A stretch of 64,000 nt of DNA from Labedella gwakjiensis (GTDB lineage: Bacteria; Actinomycetota; Actinomycetes; Actinomycetales; Microbacteriaceae): positions 3,596,001 to 3,660,000 of the forward strand of contig NZ_PYAU01000001.1 of NCBI RefSeq assembly GCF_003014675.1. Direction: 5' to 3'. The position numbers and the translations under genes are program-made. The notes under the pieces are model-generated. The model had not been told where the DNA came from and ran no database searches. It saw nothing but the letters and a program-made list of their open reading frames with translations. Shown here in pieces: positions 27,901 through 36,781 of the stretch (its first letter is position 1; each line of letters begins with the position of its first letter).

Positions 27901-28480
27901 GATCGCTCAACCTCGTGAGATTCGTCTGCATGGCCTCGAGCTTGCGGACCGTCTTCTCCTTGCGGCGACGGTGCTTGAGGATGCCGGCGGCCTCCTCGAT
28001 GAATCCGCGACGCTCCTCGGGGCTCGCGCGGAGCACGGCGTCCAGCTGCCCCTGCCCGACGATGACGTGCATCTCCCGGCCGAGGCCCGAGTCGGAGAGC
28101 AGTTCCTGCACGTCGAGGAGGCGGCAGCTCTCGCCGTTGATCGCGTATTCACTGCCGCCGTTGCGGAACAGCGTTCGGCTGATCGTGACCTCGGTGTACT
28201 CGATGGGCAGCGCGCCGTCTGAGTTGTCGATCGTGAGCGTGACCTCGGCGCGACCAAGCGGTCCCCTCGTCGAGGTACCCGCGAAGATGACGTCCTCCAT
28301 CTTGCCGCCGCGGAGGGTCTTCGCGCCCTGCTCCCCCATGACCCAGGCGAGAGCGTCGACCACGTTGGATTTGCCCGAGCCGTTCGGCCCGACGACGCAC
28401 GTCACGCCCTGCTCGAAGGCGAACGTCGTAGGGGACGCGAACGACTTGAAACCCTTGAGCGTGAGGCTCTTCAAGTACAC
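24947..28480 (-). CDS. smc: chromosome segregation protein SMC
   Basis: 1177 aa, normal length for bacterial SMC, the condensin ATPase that compacts the chromosome. N-terminal head with Walker A VVGPNGSGKSNVVDALAWVM (30-49), long coiled coils, hinge around residues 500-640 (LPGIRGIVGDSVQVSSG, AALGSTAEAVLAEDI), then the return coil and C-terminal head with LLSGGERSLAAVALLIA (signature) and MDEVEAALDDANL (Walker B). GTG start with GAAGGGA upstream. ScpA/ScpB are not in the window. Confidence 0.97.
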   Translation of the reverse strand: MYLKSLTLKGFKSFASPTTFAFEQGVTCVVGPNGSGKSNVVDALAWVMGEQGAKTLRGGKMEDVIFAGTSTRGPLGRAEVTLTIDNSDGALPIEYTEVTISRTLFRNGGSEYAINGESCRLLDVQELLSDSGLGREMHVIVGQGQLDAVLRASPEERRGFIEEAAGILKHRRRKEKTVRKLEAMQTNLTRLSDLASEIRRQLKPLGRQAEVAREAQTIAAVVRDARARLLADEVVGLRRQLEDFSRNESERHTERIVLQEQLEQKTLRIARIEQEQQSDAVDGARRTSFALESIQERTRGLYTLATQKLALLGAEAEPTELTEGVTPEAVARAAALVVELQGGLAGAEAAWTAARTATSSARARLDAIDEEIAAQSALVSRHDLEITKLVGQADTAASRLAAVRGERLRQQNAIDQAEVRRDEAASTLARIDEESPLRDLGDSGLDEAYELAQGEVFEAEAEIDRLREQLHGHERERDALTAQVRALGRALEVKDGASDLIRASLPGIRGIVGDSVQVSSGFETAIAAALGSTAEAVLAEDIDAAVAAVTRATDDDLGRVEVVIGDAHAPSAAWPEVDGVTPASSVVTAPDGVMGLLAYVGVADGIAAARAAMPTLRAAMDGVPVTIVTRAGEVLTEHLLRGGSGGEQGRIELVAERDAAAERLTVVERTIDEERFELAEQRAAVSAAKERSQLALGALREYDAQLAAETEKVNRARVQAEASAAEFDRLVVAFDLSAEQLSAAESAADRAKAELETARSRPRPILDVSARDALSAEFEQAREREVEARLEVETARERIRAEQERVQALERRRAAERQAAEQAARRAVVRRRQMDTARRVVDALPAVLSSLDRSVAEARLVLSRAEADRSSQNEELGRLRREEQALRERLQAITESVHGLELQIYEKKLHLSGLLERAGSELGLVEDVLVAEYGPDVEIPVADAEPDENGNRPSVPFERQQQQRRFEQAERKLAQLGRVNPLALEEFAALEQRHTFLTEQLTDLTKTRADLVTIIEELDEKMQVIFEAAFEDTRTAFGEVFPVLFPGGTGSIRLTDPENLLTTGIEVSVKPAGKKIERLSLLSGGERSLAAVALLIAIFKARPSPFYIMDEVEAALDDANLGRLLAIFEDLRETSQLIVITHQKRTMEIADALYGVSMRQDGVSAVVGQRVVEERAS

Positions 28481-28673
28481 GCGCGCTGTCCCTTCGGCCG
28501 ATCCGTCGCGATCGATTCGGGTCTACGGTAGCCGACCCCCGGCGCGGCGCCCCGCTCCCACGCTGCGAGCGACGGAGCGGCGCCGTCGATCGCCGGTCGA
28601 GGACACTGGTCGGCGATCGGTGCTGGATGTATCCTGATCGGCTGCCCGCGCGGGCCGCGGATGGAGGAACGTC

Positions 28674-29771
28674 ATGGCCGAGAGGGTCGAACTGGACGAG
28701 GCGATCATCCCGGCGTCTCTCGAGGGACCGGGTGCCGAGGACTTCCGCGAGATGGTCGAGGTGCGCAACGCGATAGAGGCCGAGGCCATCGGCTCCGACG
28801 AGTTCTCGCCGACGGCCGAAGAGCTGCTCCCGGCATGGCGGAACACGGTCGACGAGCCCAAGCGACTCCTCCTCGCTCGAACGGACGGGAGGATCGTCGG
28901 CCGAGGAGTCATCGAGCTTCCCGTCGAGACCGGCTCCCCCACCGCCTTCGTCTCCGTGGAGGTCTTGCCCGACTATCGCGACGCCGGCATCGGCACAGCC
29001 CTTCTCGAGCGACTCGAAAGATGGGCGGCCGAGGCCGACCGGACCGTTCTGAAGGCGTTCGTCGCCCACGGACCGTTCCGCGGCGGGCCGGAGCTCCGGC
29101 CGCCGACGGGTTTCGGCGCTGTTGCCGCGAACGCGCCGGAGGTCCGCTTCGCGACGGCACGGGGATACCGGCTCGAGCAGATCGAGCGGATGTCCCGACT
29201 CGACGTCGGCGAGACCGCGCCTCTGCTCGTCTCAGCGAGGGACGACGCCTCTCGTCGGGCCGAGGGTTACTCCCTGCACACCGCGGCGGGGCCCGTCCCC
29301 GAGTCCTGGCTGAACGACATGGTCGACCTCCAGCAGCGGATGTCGACAGATGCTCCGGTCGCCGGAATGGATCTCGACGAGGAGATCTGGGATGCCGCTC
29401 GAGTCCGGCGGATGGAGAGGGACCGTCAGGACGGTGGCCGCCTCGGCCTGACGACCGTCGCTCGGCACGACGCCAGCGGGCGACTCGTCGCGTTCACGGA
29501 GCTGCTCGTCCCCGCCGATCGCCGCCGACCCGTCGTCCAGGAGTCGACGCTCGTCGTTCGAGAACACCGCGGACGTCGCCTCGGCATGCTCGTGAAGGCG
29601 GCGAACCTCATCGCCCTGCGTGACGTCTCACCCGCATCGCGCGTCGTGACCACCTTCAACGCCGAAGAGAATCGGCCGATGCTCGACGTCAACGAAGCCC
29701 TCGGTTTCCGCCCCGTCGGCGCCGAGGGTGGGTGGCGGAAGGATCTCCGCGCCACCGCCCTCACCCCGTGA
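28674..29771 (+). CDS. protein of two fused GNAT acetyltransferase domains
   Basis: 365 aa. Two GNAT units can be traced: residues about 1-170 with VSVEVLPDYRDAGIGTALLE as acetyl-CoA loop, and about 190-360 with STLVVREHRGRRLGMLVKAAN. This double layout resembles mycothiol synthase and related proteins, but the substrate cannot be assigned. GGAGGAAC precedes the ATG; TATCCT (28630-28635) may be its -10. Its end overlaps mutM by 11 bp on the other strand. Confidence 0.85.
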   Translation: MAERVELDEAIIPASLEGPGAEDFREMVEVRNAIEAEAIGSDEFSPTAEELLPAWRNTVDEPKRLLLARTDGRIVGRGVIELPVETGSPTAFVSVEVLPDYRDAGIGTALLERLERWAAEADRTVLKAFVAHGPFRGGPELRPPTGFGAVAANAPEVRFATARGYRLEQIERMSRLDVGETAPLLVSARDDASRRAEGYSLHTAAGPVPESWLNDMVDLQQRMSTDAPVAGMDLDEEIWDAARVRRMERDRQDGGRLGLTTVARHDASGRLVAFTELLVPADRRRPVVQESTLVVREHRGRRLGMLVKAANLIALRDVSPASRVVTTFNAEENRPMLDVNEALGFRPVGAEGGWRKDLRATALTP

Positions 29772-30654
29772 GGACCTGGCAGACCGGGCAGTAGTGGCTC
29801 GAGCGGTTCGCGAAGGCGACGCGGACGATGCTCGTACCGCAGCGCGCACAGGGCTTGCCCTGACGCCCGTAGGCGTTCAGGCTGTGGGCGAAGTAGCCGG
29901 CCTGTCCATTGACGTTGACGTATTGCGCGTCGAAACTCGTCCCACCCTCGACGAGCGCCTTCCGGAGCACCGAGCGAACCTCCTCGAGGATCCGCTCCAC
30001 GTCGTCGTCGTCGAGCGATGCGCCGGGTTGTTCCGGTGCCGTCATCGCGGCCCACAGGGCCTCGTCGGCGTAGATGTTGCCGATCCCGCTGATCACGGTC
30101 TGATCGAGGAGCAGCCGCTTCACTCCGCTTCGGCTCGCCCTGATACGCGCAGCCACGCGCTCGTGATCGAGGAACGGGTCGAGAGCGTCGCGGGCGATGT
30201 GGGCGACCCGCTCGGGGATGAGCGGCTCGGCCGTGCCCTCGCCCGCGTGCCCGGCGGGCCGTGCGTCCGCGGTGATCACGAGGGGATCGATCGCGAGCCC
30301 CCCGAAGATGCGTTGATCCGCGAAGTTCACGACCAGCTCGCCGTGGTCGGGGTTCTCGAGCGACAGGGCGACGCGTGTGAAGCGATCCGTCTCGCCCGGG
30401 CGGCGCAGCAGCATCTGCCCGCTCATCCCGAGGTGAGCGGTGAGGGCACGGCCGTCGTCGAGGGGGAACCACAGGAATTTGCCGCGACGCACGGCCGCGG
30501 TGATCGTGCGCCCGGCGAGGTCCTCCTCGAAGACCGTGCCGAGATGCCGTCGGAGCGAACGGCGGTCGAGGACGTCGACGCCGGTCACGGCGGCCCCTGT
30601 CACGGCGGCCTCGAGGCCGGAGCGGACCACTTCGACTTCAGGGAGTTCGGGCAT
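29761..30654 (-). CDS. mutM: formamidopyrimidine-DNA glycosylase
   Basis: Removes 8-oxoguanine and cuts the AP site. 297 aa. PELPEVEVVRSGLE (catalytic Pro and Glu), ALTAHLGMSGQMLL, NIYADEALWAA and the terminal zinc finger CARC...CPVC are present. Last gene of DUF177-rpmF-rnc-mutM; 12 bp after rnc, an order typical of actinobacteria. Overlaps the GNAT gene tail-to-tail. Confidence 0.96.
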   Translation of the reverse strand: MPELPEVEVVRSGLEAAVTGAAVTGVDVLDRRSLRRHLGTVFEEDLAGRTITAAVRRGKFLWFPLDDGRALTAHLGMSGQMLLRRPGETDRFTRVALSLENPDHGELVVNFADQRIFGGLAIDPLVITADARPAGHAGEGTAEPLIPERVAHIARDALDPFLDHERVAARIRASRSGVKRLLLDQTVISGIGNIYADEALWAAMTAPEQPGASLDDDDVERILEEVRSVLRKALVEGGTSFDAQYVNVNGQAGYFAHSLNAYGRQGKPCARCGTSIVRVAFANRSSHYCPVCQVLTG

Positions 30655-30666
30655 CGGGTCCGACGA

Positions 30667-31401
30667 TCACCGAGAGGACCGGGCGTCGAGCTCGGTCCAT
30701 GCGGAGAGCGCGGCCGCCATCTCCGCGTGCTTCTTGCTCGTCCCGGTACCCTCCGCCGTCACGAGCGTGCCGACGGACACCCGCGCGACGAAGGTCCGCG
30801 AGTGGTCGGGTCCAGAAGCGGAGACCGTGTAGGTCGGGGCAGGTCCGCCGAGGGCAGCTGCGGCTTCCTGCAGGCTCGTCTTGGGGTCCATGGTGGCCCC
30901 GAATCGGTCGATCTCGCCGATGAGCGGTGAGACGAGGCGCAGCACGAGGTCCTTCGCGACCTCGGGTCCACTGTCGAGGAAGACGGCGCCGAACAGCGCT
31001 TCCGTCGTGTCCGCGAGGATCGAGGACTTGTCGCGGCCTCCGGTGAGTTCCTCGCCGCGACCGAGCCGGATGTGCTCGCCGAGCCCGATCCGGCGTGCGA
31101 CGACAGCGAGTGCGACCGTCGAGACGACGCTCGCGCGCATCTTGGCGAGGGACCCTTCCGGCAGATCCGGGTTGTCGCGGTAGAGCTTCTCCGTCACGGC
31201 GAGGCCGAGCACGGAGTCGCCGAGGAACTCGAGCCGCTCGTTGTGAGGGACGCCGCCGTGCTCGTAGGCGAACGAGCGATGGGTCAGCGCGAGCTCGAGC
31301 AGTTCGGGACTGATGGGCACGCCAAGAGCCACGATGAGCGAATCATGCTCATCGTGGCTCATGGGAAGACGTGTCGACGGCGAGCCCTCATCGGGCTCCA
31401 T
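30667..31401 (-). CDS. rnc: ribonuclease III
   Basis: Cleaves double-stranded RNA in rRNA maturation. 244 aa. RNase III signature NERLEFLGDSVLGLAV and the second acidic site DTTEALFGAVFLD, then a double-stranded RNA-binding domain (residues about 165-240). The ATG at 31401, 8 bp after the rpmF stop, is chosen; an ATG at 31362 would remove 13 non-conserved residues and cannot be excluded. Confidence 0.95.
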   Translation of the reverse strand: MEPDEGSPSTRLPMSHDEHDSLIVALGVPISPELLELALTHRSFAYEHGGVPHNERLEFLGDSVLGLAVTEKLYRDNPDLPEGSLAKMRASVVSTVALAVVARRIGLGEHIRLGRGEELTGGRDKSSILADTTEALFGAVFLDSGPEVAKDLVLRLVSPLIGEIDRFGATMDPKTSLQEAAAALGGPAPTYTVSASGPDHSRTFVARVSVGTLVTAEGTGTSKKHAEMAAALSAWTELDARSSR

Positions 31402-31408
31402 GTCGGAA

Positions 31409-31612
31409 TCAGACGTCGGCGACCTTGCGGCCCTTGTACTCGAGGAAGAGCGGGGTGCCCGCGGAGTCCTCGACGACCTTGGCACGGTGCGGCAGGCTGT
31501 ACGTGACCTTGCCGTTCTCGACCGTCTTCACGAGCGTGGGGACCTCAGCCTTCCACTGCGAACGACGAGCGTGCGTGTTGGCACGGGATTGTTTCCGCTT
31601 CGGAACAGCCAT
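31409..31612 (-). CDS. rpmF: 50S ribosomal protein L32
   Basis: 67 aa. Begins [20 protein letters not shown], the standard start, and ends [12 protein letters not shown]-like ([12 protein letters not shown]). No cysteines, so a zinc-free form. 3 bp after DUF177, the usual neighbour. Confidence 0.97.
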   Translation of the reverse strand: MAVPKRKQSRANTHARRSQWKAEVPTLVKTVENGKVTYSLPHRAKVVEDSAGTPLFLEYKGRKVADV

Positions 31613-31615
31613 GAT

Positions 31616-32176
31616 TCAACCTTCTTCTTTGTCTTCCGTGCCCGATCCTGCGGCACCTGGTCTGGGGGCGAACTCCGCGAGCGCAGCCCACCGAGGATCG
31701 GAGGCTTCACGGGATTCCGGGTCCGGCCGACTCTCCATTCGCTCGCCGGTCTCGGGGTCGAGACCGGGGCAATCGGGAGTGCATACCGGTTGAAACGGCA
31801 GTGACAAAACCACTGCATCTCTGACGAGAGGTTCAAGATCGACGTGGTCGTTGAGAACCTCGTACTCAGACGCTTCCGATCCAGAGTACGCGAAAAGCTC
31901 CTGAAACTCGACTTCGACAGGCTGGGACATCTCACGAAGGCACCGACCGCACTCACCATCGGCCGTCGTGTCGATCTCCGCGGTCACGAGGATGCCCTCG
32001 TGCACCGACTCCAGCCGGATCTCCGCGTGCAGCTGTGTGCCCTCCTTGACGGCGACGAGCCCCTCTCCCAGCTGATCGGGGACGGGGAAATCGTAGGAGT
32101 GCTCGCGCATCTCACCGGGACGCCCCTCGAGGTCCCTCACTCCGACCGTGTACGGCGTCTTCTTCAGTCCAGTCAC
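31616..32176 (-). CDS. DUF177 (YceD) family protein
   Basis: 186 aa. Relatives in other bacteria influence 23S rRNA accumulation. CGRCLREMSQPVEVEFQELF and the later CTPDCPGLDPETG form the conserved Cys pairs, which may bind zinc. GTG at 32176 follows a TAGAAT hexamer by 6 nt, so the whole DUF177-rpmF-rnc-mutM transcript is probably leaderless. Confidence 0.93.
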   Translation of the reverse strand: MTGLKKTPYTVGVRDLEGRPGEMREHSYDFPVPDQLGEGLVAVKEGTQLHAEIRLESVHEGILVTAEIDTTADGECGRCLREMSQPVEVEFQELFAYSGSEASEYEVLNDHVDLEPLVRDAVVLSLPFQPVCTPDCPGLDPETGERMESRPDPESREASDPRWAALAEFAPRPGAAGSGTEDKEEG

Positions 32177-32182
32177 CGGGAG

Positions 32183-32188
32183 ATTCTA
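32183..32188 (-). promoter_or_regulatory. leaderless -10 (TAGAAT) of the DUF177-rpmF-rnc-mutM operon
   Basis: TAGAAT, then CTCCCG, then GTG at 32176. A good -35 is not visible. Confidence 0.6.
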
Positions 32189-32203
32189 TCCTCGCCCCGA
32201 CCC

Positions 32204-34498
32204 CTAGGTGTCCCGATGGGCCTGGACCGGTCGTGCACGGGCGCCCAGCATGGGGCTCAGCACCGAGGCGGGGGCGATCGCCGCCCGCGCACGCCGAGAG
32301 CGGGAGGCCACCTGTCCGAGTGCCCCGACGACTCTCACGGCGTCGTCTCGACGCGCGACGATCATCCCCTCATCCGTCCTGGCCCCCGGTCCCGCGTACC
32401 GCTCCGCCTCGGTCGAGGCGAGGAGACGGCCGAGGGCCTCCCGTGCCGTCACGTCGTCCCGGAGGATCCCCTCGAGTCGCGAGGCGAGGTCGCGCTCTGA
32501 ATCGGCCTCGCCGAGCGGGTAGCCGAGGTCGGCGACCGAATCCACCAGATCGTCCCAGACGGGGAGCACGGTGGATCCGATCGTCGCCGCCGCCCATCGC
32601 CGACGGCGCCGCATGAGACGGATGGCACCGGGTGAGAGGACCAGGAGGAGTACGAGGACGAGCAGCACCGAACCGACAGCCGTCGTCTGCGCAGCCGAGA
32701 CGTCGCGCGCACTCCCGGCAGACGAGGCATCGGGATCTGTCGATGCGGACGGAGTGGGTGTCGCCGACGGCGTCCTCGTCGCGGACCCATCCGGCACGTC
32801 GTCCTCGTCGGGAGCCTCGCTCGTCTGGAGCGCATACGACGGGACGACGCCACGACCGGGGGTCGGCTCGAAGGGCACCCACCCCACCCCGGCGAAGTAC
32901 AGCTCCGGCCATGCGTGCAGGTCGTCGCTTCCCACACGGTAGGCGACGAAACCGTCGTCGTCCGAACCGACGCGATCGCCCGGCAGGTAGCCGAGGGAGA
33001 CGCGTGAGGGGATCCCGGCCATGCGGGTCAGGATGGCCATGGCTGAGGCGAAATGCACGCAGTAGCCGCTGCGCTCCTCGAGGAAGTCGGCGATTGCGTC
33101 GAAACCGTCGCCGTCGTAGCCGTCCTGCACCGGTGTCGACACCGAATAGCGGAACTCGGTCCGGAAGAACTGCTGGATCGCGTAGGCGGCGTCGTAGCCG
33201 TTCGCGGTCCCGGCCGTCACCTCGTCGAACACCGACTGGAGCGTGTCCGGGACCTCGTCGGGAAGATCGAGGAACGGCGTCACGTCGTCCGGGTACTCCG
33301 CTGGAGCGTTCCGCAGCTGATCGGCCGTCGGCTCGATGACCAGGGAGGTCACCGAGTACTCCTGGTCCTCGACCGTCGCGGTCGGGCTCGACAGCGTCAG
33401 CCCCTCCGTGTCCCACTGCCACTGGCCCGACAGCCCGTCGACGGCGACGGACGGGAAGGGCACGGGGAGGAGATCGCCGACGAGGCCGGTGATCTCGACG
33501 TTCGCCGTGGCCTCCTCCCTCGCGATTTCGCCGTCGAGGCCGGGCACCGTCAGGCGCTCTCCGTCGGCCTGCGCCGCCGTGGCGTGTTCACCGCTCGAGG
33601 TCCACTGCGTGCCCTCGAACCGATCGAGCGTGAGCAGCCGAAGGTATTGGGCGGAGGTCGACGTGGTCTGGTACTGGAGGTGCGGTGTGTTCCCCGGCCT
33701 CTGGAGGTCCCGTCCGAGATCGGCGAGCTCGCTCACTCCGGAACCGAAGGCCGATTCGCCGTCCGGCTCGATGAGGCTGCGGGTGGAGAAGGTGGGCACG
33801 AGGGTCGCGGCGACCACCGTCACGGCGACAGCCGCGGCACCCACCATGAGGGCGGCCGACCGGGCGGAGCTGGAACCCGCCGCCACCGCGGGTCGGCGGC
33901 CGTCGAATCGGAGCACGACGAGGAAGACCACGGCCACGATCGCGTACGCGACGAGGTCGATACTGCCGGTGAAGATGGACGGCGGGACGAGCATCCCGAT
34001 TGCGAGGACACCCGTGAGTGCGGGCGAGCGGAGCGACATTCCGACCACGTCGGCGAGGACGGCGATCGCGCCGAGTCCGACTGCGAGAAGGAACTGCAGG
34101 GCGGTGATGGGCTCGACGGGCACGCTCTGGACATACAGTGATCGGCCCGCCTCGACGGCGAGATCACGGAAGGCCGAGATCGTCTCCGGTGTGGGGATGA
34201 CGCCGAGGATGGCGGACCCGGGGGCGTAGACGATGACCAGGCCGAGGAGCCAGACTCCCCCGCCCACGAGCGTCCCGACCCAGGAACGACCACCGACGGA
34301 CCTGACGATTCCTGCCGGGACGAGGACGGCGGCGATGGCTCCGATGGCCGTCAGCCACCAATCCATCCCTTGGATCACGGCGCCGAGCGGAAGGAGCGAC
34401 GTCGCGAGAAGGGCGCCGATCGCGAGCACCGTCGTCCACTGACGCCCGCGCGGCTGCGCGTCGTCGACCGGCGCGACACTCGGATCGGCGGCGGTCAT
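32204..34498 (-). CDS. transglutaminase-domain membrane protein (TgpA family)
   Basis: 764 aa. Residues 1-230 contain about seven membrane helices, then an extracytoplasmic transglutaminase-like domain with ERSGYCVHFASAMAIL (Cys), DDLHAWPELYFAGVGW (His) and FEPTPG. A Ser/Thr/Pro/Asp-rich linker, another membrane helix near residue 665 (VGSVLLVLVLLLVLS) and a cytoplasmic tail follow. ATG overlaps the DUF58 stop (ATGA). With MoxR and DUF58 it forms the widespread module thought to act in envelope protein modification or assembly; substrate unknown. Confidence 0.9.
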   Translation of the reverse strand: MTAADPSVAPVDDAQPRGRQWTTVLAIGALLATSLLPLGAVIQGMDWWLTAIGAIAAVLVPAGIVRSVGGRSWVGTLVGGGVWLLGLVIVYAPGSAILGVIPTPETISAFRDLAVEAGRSLYVQSVPVEPITALQFLLAVGLGAIAVLADVVGMSLRSPALTGVLAIGMLVPPSIFTGSIDLVAYAIVAVVFLVVLRFDGRRPAVAAGSSSARSAALMVGAAAVAVTVVAATLVPTFSTRSLIEPDGESAFGSGVSELADLGRDLQRPGNTPHLQYQTTSTSAQYLRLLTLDRFEGTQWTSSGEHATAAQADGERLTVPGLDGEIAREEATANVEITGLVGDLLPVPFPSVAVDGLSGQWQWDTEGLTLSSPTATVEDQEYSVTSLVIEPTADQLRNAPAEYPDDVTPFLDLPDEVPDTLQSVFDEVTAGTANGYDAAYAIQQFFRTEFRYSVSTPVQDGYDGDGFDAIADFLEERSGYCVHFASAMAILTRMAGIPSRVSLGYLPGDRVGSDDDGFVAYRVGSDDLHAWPELYFAGVGWVPFEPTPGRGVVPSYALQTSEAPDEDDVPDGSATRTPSATPTPSASTDPDASSAGSARDVSAAQTTAVGSVLLVLVLLLVLSPGAIRLMRRRRRWAAATIGSTVLPVWDDLVDSVADLGYPLGEADSERDLASRLEGILRDDVTAREALGRLLASTEAERYAGPGARTDEGMIVARRDDAVRVVGALGQVASRSRRARAAIAPASVLSPMLGARARPVQAHRDT

Positions 34499-35757
34499 CG
34501 TGGGCCCCCGACAGCAGAATCCAACAGGACCGTGTCGTTCCAGATCTCCGGGACCGCTCGCTCCGGATCGAGGGCGCCCGTGACCCATCCGGCGCCTCGC
34601 AGGACCGCTGCTCCCCCGTCTACCGTGGGGAGGAAGGCGATCGCGGGATCGGCCAGACGGGCGAGCGGGCCGAGACGACGGGTCGTCGTCACACCGCCGT
34701 CACCCAGGACCGCGACGACGGGCACCGGTGCACCCGCCCGATCGAGGACGTCGCGCGTGACGACGGCGATGTCGGGAGTATCGTCGTCCGGGCGAATCGG
34801 CGCGACCACGGCGAGCCGCTTCAAGACGTCGGCGGACTGCGAGGGTTCGAACCTCCGTGCCGCGTCGGTGTCGCGCGGCACGGACTCGACGAGGGTCAGT
34901 CTGAAACCCGCCGCGAGCGTGTGCACGGCGATCGACGCGGCCATCTCGACCATGTGTTCGAACATCCCGGGATCGATCCGCGGACCGTCGACGCGCTCCC
35001 CGGTGTCCAGGACGAGGATGACGGCGGGGTCGACCTCCTGCTCCTCTTGCCGCACCATCAACTCGCCGCGACGCGCCGTCGCACGCCAGTGGATGCGTCG
35101 CATGGGGTCGCCGGCGCGGTATTCGCGTGCGATGAGTTCGTCGACGCGGGGATGGCTCGACATCCGGTGTTCGTGGCGGGCACCCTCTCCGCTCGCCTGG
35201 ATCAGCTCGGACGGGACGAGCGGGAAGACGCGTGGTGTGACCACGACATCACTGCGTCCCGTCGACGACCTCTCCGCGGACACGAGACCGAAGGGATCCT
35301 CCCTGGTGACGACGAGCGGGCCGAGCACGAATTCGCCGCGCCGTCGAGGACGCACCCGGTAGGTGGCGCGGACCGAACCGCCGACACTCGCCGATGTGAG
35401 GACGTGGGCGTCCCCCATCGGCGGCCGGCCGAACGACTCCGGCACGACGTCCCTCCACCGACTGATCGATGAATCCCACGTGTCTGTCCGGACGTCGAGG
35501 ACCACAGCGGCGTCCTCACCCACCGAGAGGATGTCGGAGGACAGTCGTCGGGAGACGACCAGTCCCGCTCGACGGGCGACGACGAACACGGTGCTCACGA
35601 TGAGCAGGGTCAGGAGAAAGACGGCGACGATGAAACCCTCGCGACGATCGAAGACGGCCGCGGCGATCAGGACGACGACGGCGACGACGGCGACGGCCCA
35701 GCCCCTGCGAGTGGGTCGGAAGGGCGGCCGTCGTCGGAACCACCGGCGCACGGGCAT
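34495..35757 (-). CDS. DUF58 protein
   Basis: 420 aa. Two N-terminal membrane helices (residues about 20-60), a beta-rich segment and the DUF58 signature (RVDELIAREYRAGDPMRRIH, WRATARRGELMVRQEE) leading to a von Willebrand-A-like domain (AVILVLDTGERVDG). Partner of MoxR ATPases. The start ATG at 35757 gives MPVRRWFRRRPPFRPTRRGW; 1 bp after moxR. Confidence 0.9.
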   Translation of the reverse strand: MPVRRWFRRRPPFRPTRRGWAVAVVAVVVLIAAAVFDRREGFIVAVFLLTLLIVSTVFVVARRAGLVVSRRLSSDILSVGEDAAVVLDVRTDTWDSSISRWRDVVPESFGRPPMGDAHVLTSASVGGSVRATYRVRPRRRGEFVLGPLVVTREDPFGLVSAERSSTGRSDVVVTPRVFPLVPSELIQASGEGARHEHRMSSHPRVDELIAREYRAGDPMRRIHWRATARRGELMVRQEEQEVDPAVILVLDTGERVDGPRIDPGMFEHMVEMAASIAVHTLAAGFRLTLVESVPRDTDAARRFEPSQSADVLKRLAVVAPIRPDDDTPDIAVVTRDVLDRAGAPVPVVAVLGDGGVTTTRRLGPLARLADPAIAFLPTVDGGAAVLRGAGWVTGALDPERAVPEIWNDTVLLDSAVGGPR

Positions 35758-35758
35758 G

Positions 35759-36781
35759 TCAGGTCCGGGGGACGACGGAGGGAACGGGCGTCGCCGCGAC
35801 GATGTCGTCGAGGAGGGCCGACAGGAAGGCGTCGCTGTCCCCCGTGTGCCCCAGAGCCTTGTTGGTGGCCACCAGGCGGTGACCCAGAACGGGGACGACG
35901 AGTCGGTCGACATGATCGGGCAGGACGAACTCGTAGCCCTCGATCACCGCGAGGGCCCTGGCTGCCCGCACGAGCTGCAGCGTGGACCGCGGACTCGCCC
36001 CGAGACGGAGGTCTGGATGGGCGCGCGTCGCCCGCGCGAGCGCGACCGCGTAGTGCGTGACGGCCGGGGACACGTATGTCGCCGTGACCGTCTCGATCAC
36101 GCGGACGAGCTGATCATTCGTGACGACCGGGCCGATGGCGTCGAGGGGGTTCGAGGTCTCGCGGCGCGTCAGGATGGCCACCTCGGCATCGGCCGACGGG
36201 TACCCCATCGAGATCCGCGCCATGAAACGATCGCGCTGGGCCTCGGGCAGCGCGTAGGTGCCCTCCATCTCGATCGGGTTCTGTGTGGCGACGACGGTGA
36301 ACGGACGGGCGAGAGGATAGGTGGTTCCGTCGACCGTGACCTGGCGTTCCTCCATGCTCTCGAGGAGCGCGGACTGCGTTTTCGGGGACGCCCTGTTGAT
36401 CTCGTCTCCGATGACGATGTTCGCGAAGATCGGTCCGGGCGAGAACTCGAACCGGCGCTCGACCTGGTTGTAGACGGACACGCCCGTGACGTCCGACGGA
36501 AGCAGATCGGGGGTGAACTGGATGCGGTTGACCTTCGAGCCGACCGATGTCCCGAGCGTGCGCGCGAGCATCGTCTTGCCCACGCCAGGGACGTCCTCGA
36601 GGAGGAGGTGGCCCCCGGCGAGCACGACGGTGAGCGCCATCCGGACCGCGTCCGTCTTCCCGGAGATCACGCTCTCGACGTTCGCGATGATGCGTCGAGT
36701 GAGGTCGTGCGCCTCGTCGAACGTGAGGTCTCCTGACTCCTCGCCTCGCCGATCGGACCGCTGCGCCGTGGTGTCGGTCAT
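35759..36781 (-). CDS. MoxR-family AAA+ ATPase
   Basis: 340 aa. Walker [21 protein letters not shown], Walker [21 protein letters not shown], sensor [20 protein letters not shown] and an arginine finger region ([11 protein letters not shown]). Believed to be a chaperone for vWA-domain proteins such as its neighbour. ATG overlaps the coaD stop (ATGA). Confidence 0.93.
   Translation of the reverse strand: MTDTTAQRSDRRGEESGDLTFDEAHDLTRRIIANVESVISGKTDAVRMALTVVLAGGHLLLEDVPGVGKTMLARTLGTSVGSKVNRIQFTPDLLPSDVTGVSVYNQVERRFEFSPGPIFANIVIGDEINRASPKTQSALLESMEERQVTVDGTTYPLARPFTVVATQNPIEMEGTYALPEAQRDRFMARISMGYPSADAEVAILTRRETSNPLDAIGPVVTNDQLVRVIETVTATYVSPAVTHYAVALARATRAHPDLRLGASPRSTLQLVRAARALAVIEGYEFVLPDHVDRLVVPVLGHRLVATNKALGHTGDSDAFLSALLDDIVAATPVPSVVPRT

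Noticed and set aside
25751-28222. 823-codon open frame on the plus strand opposite smc
   Set aside because: Antisense shadow of a high-GC gene; composition is Arg/Gly/Leu/Glu-biased with no domain, while the minus frame has all SMC motifs.
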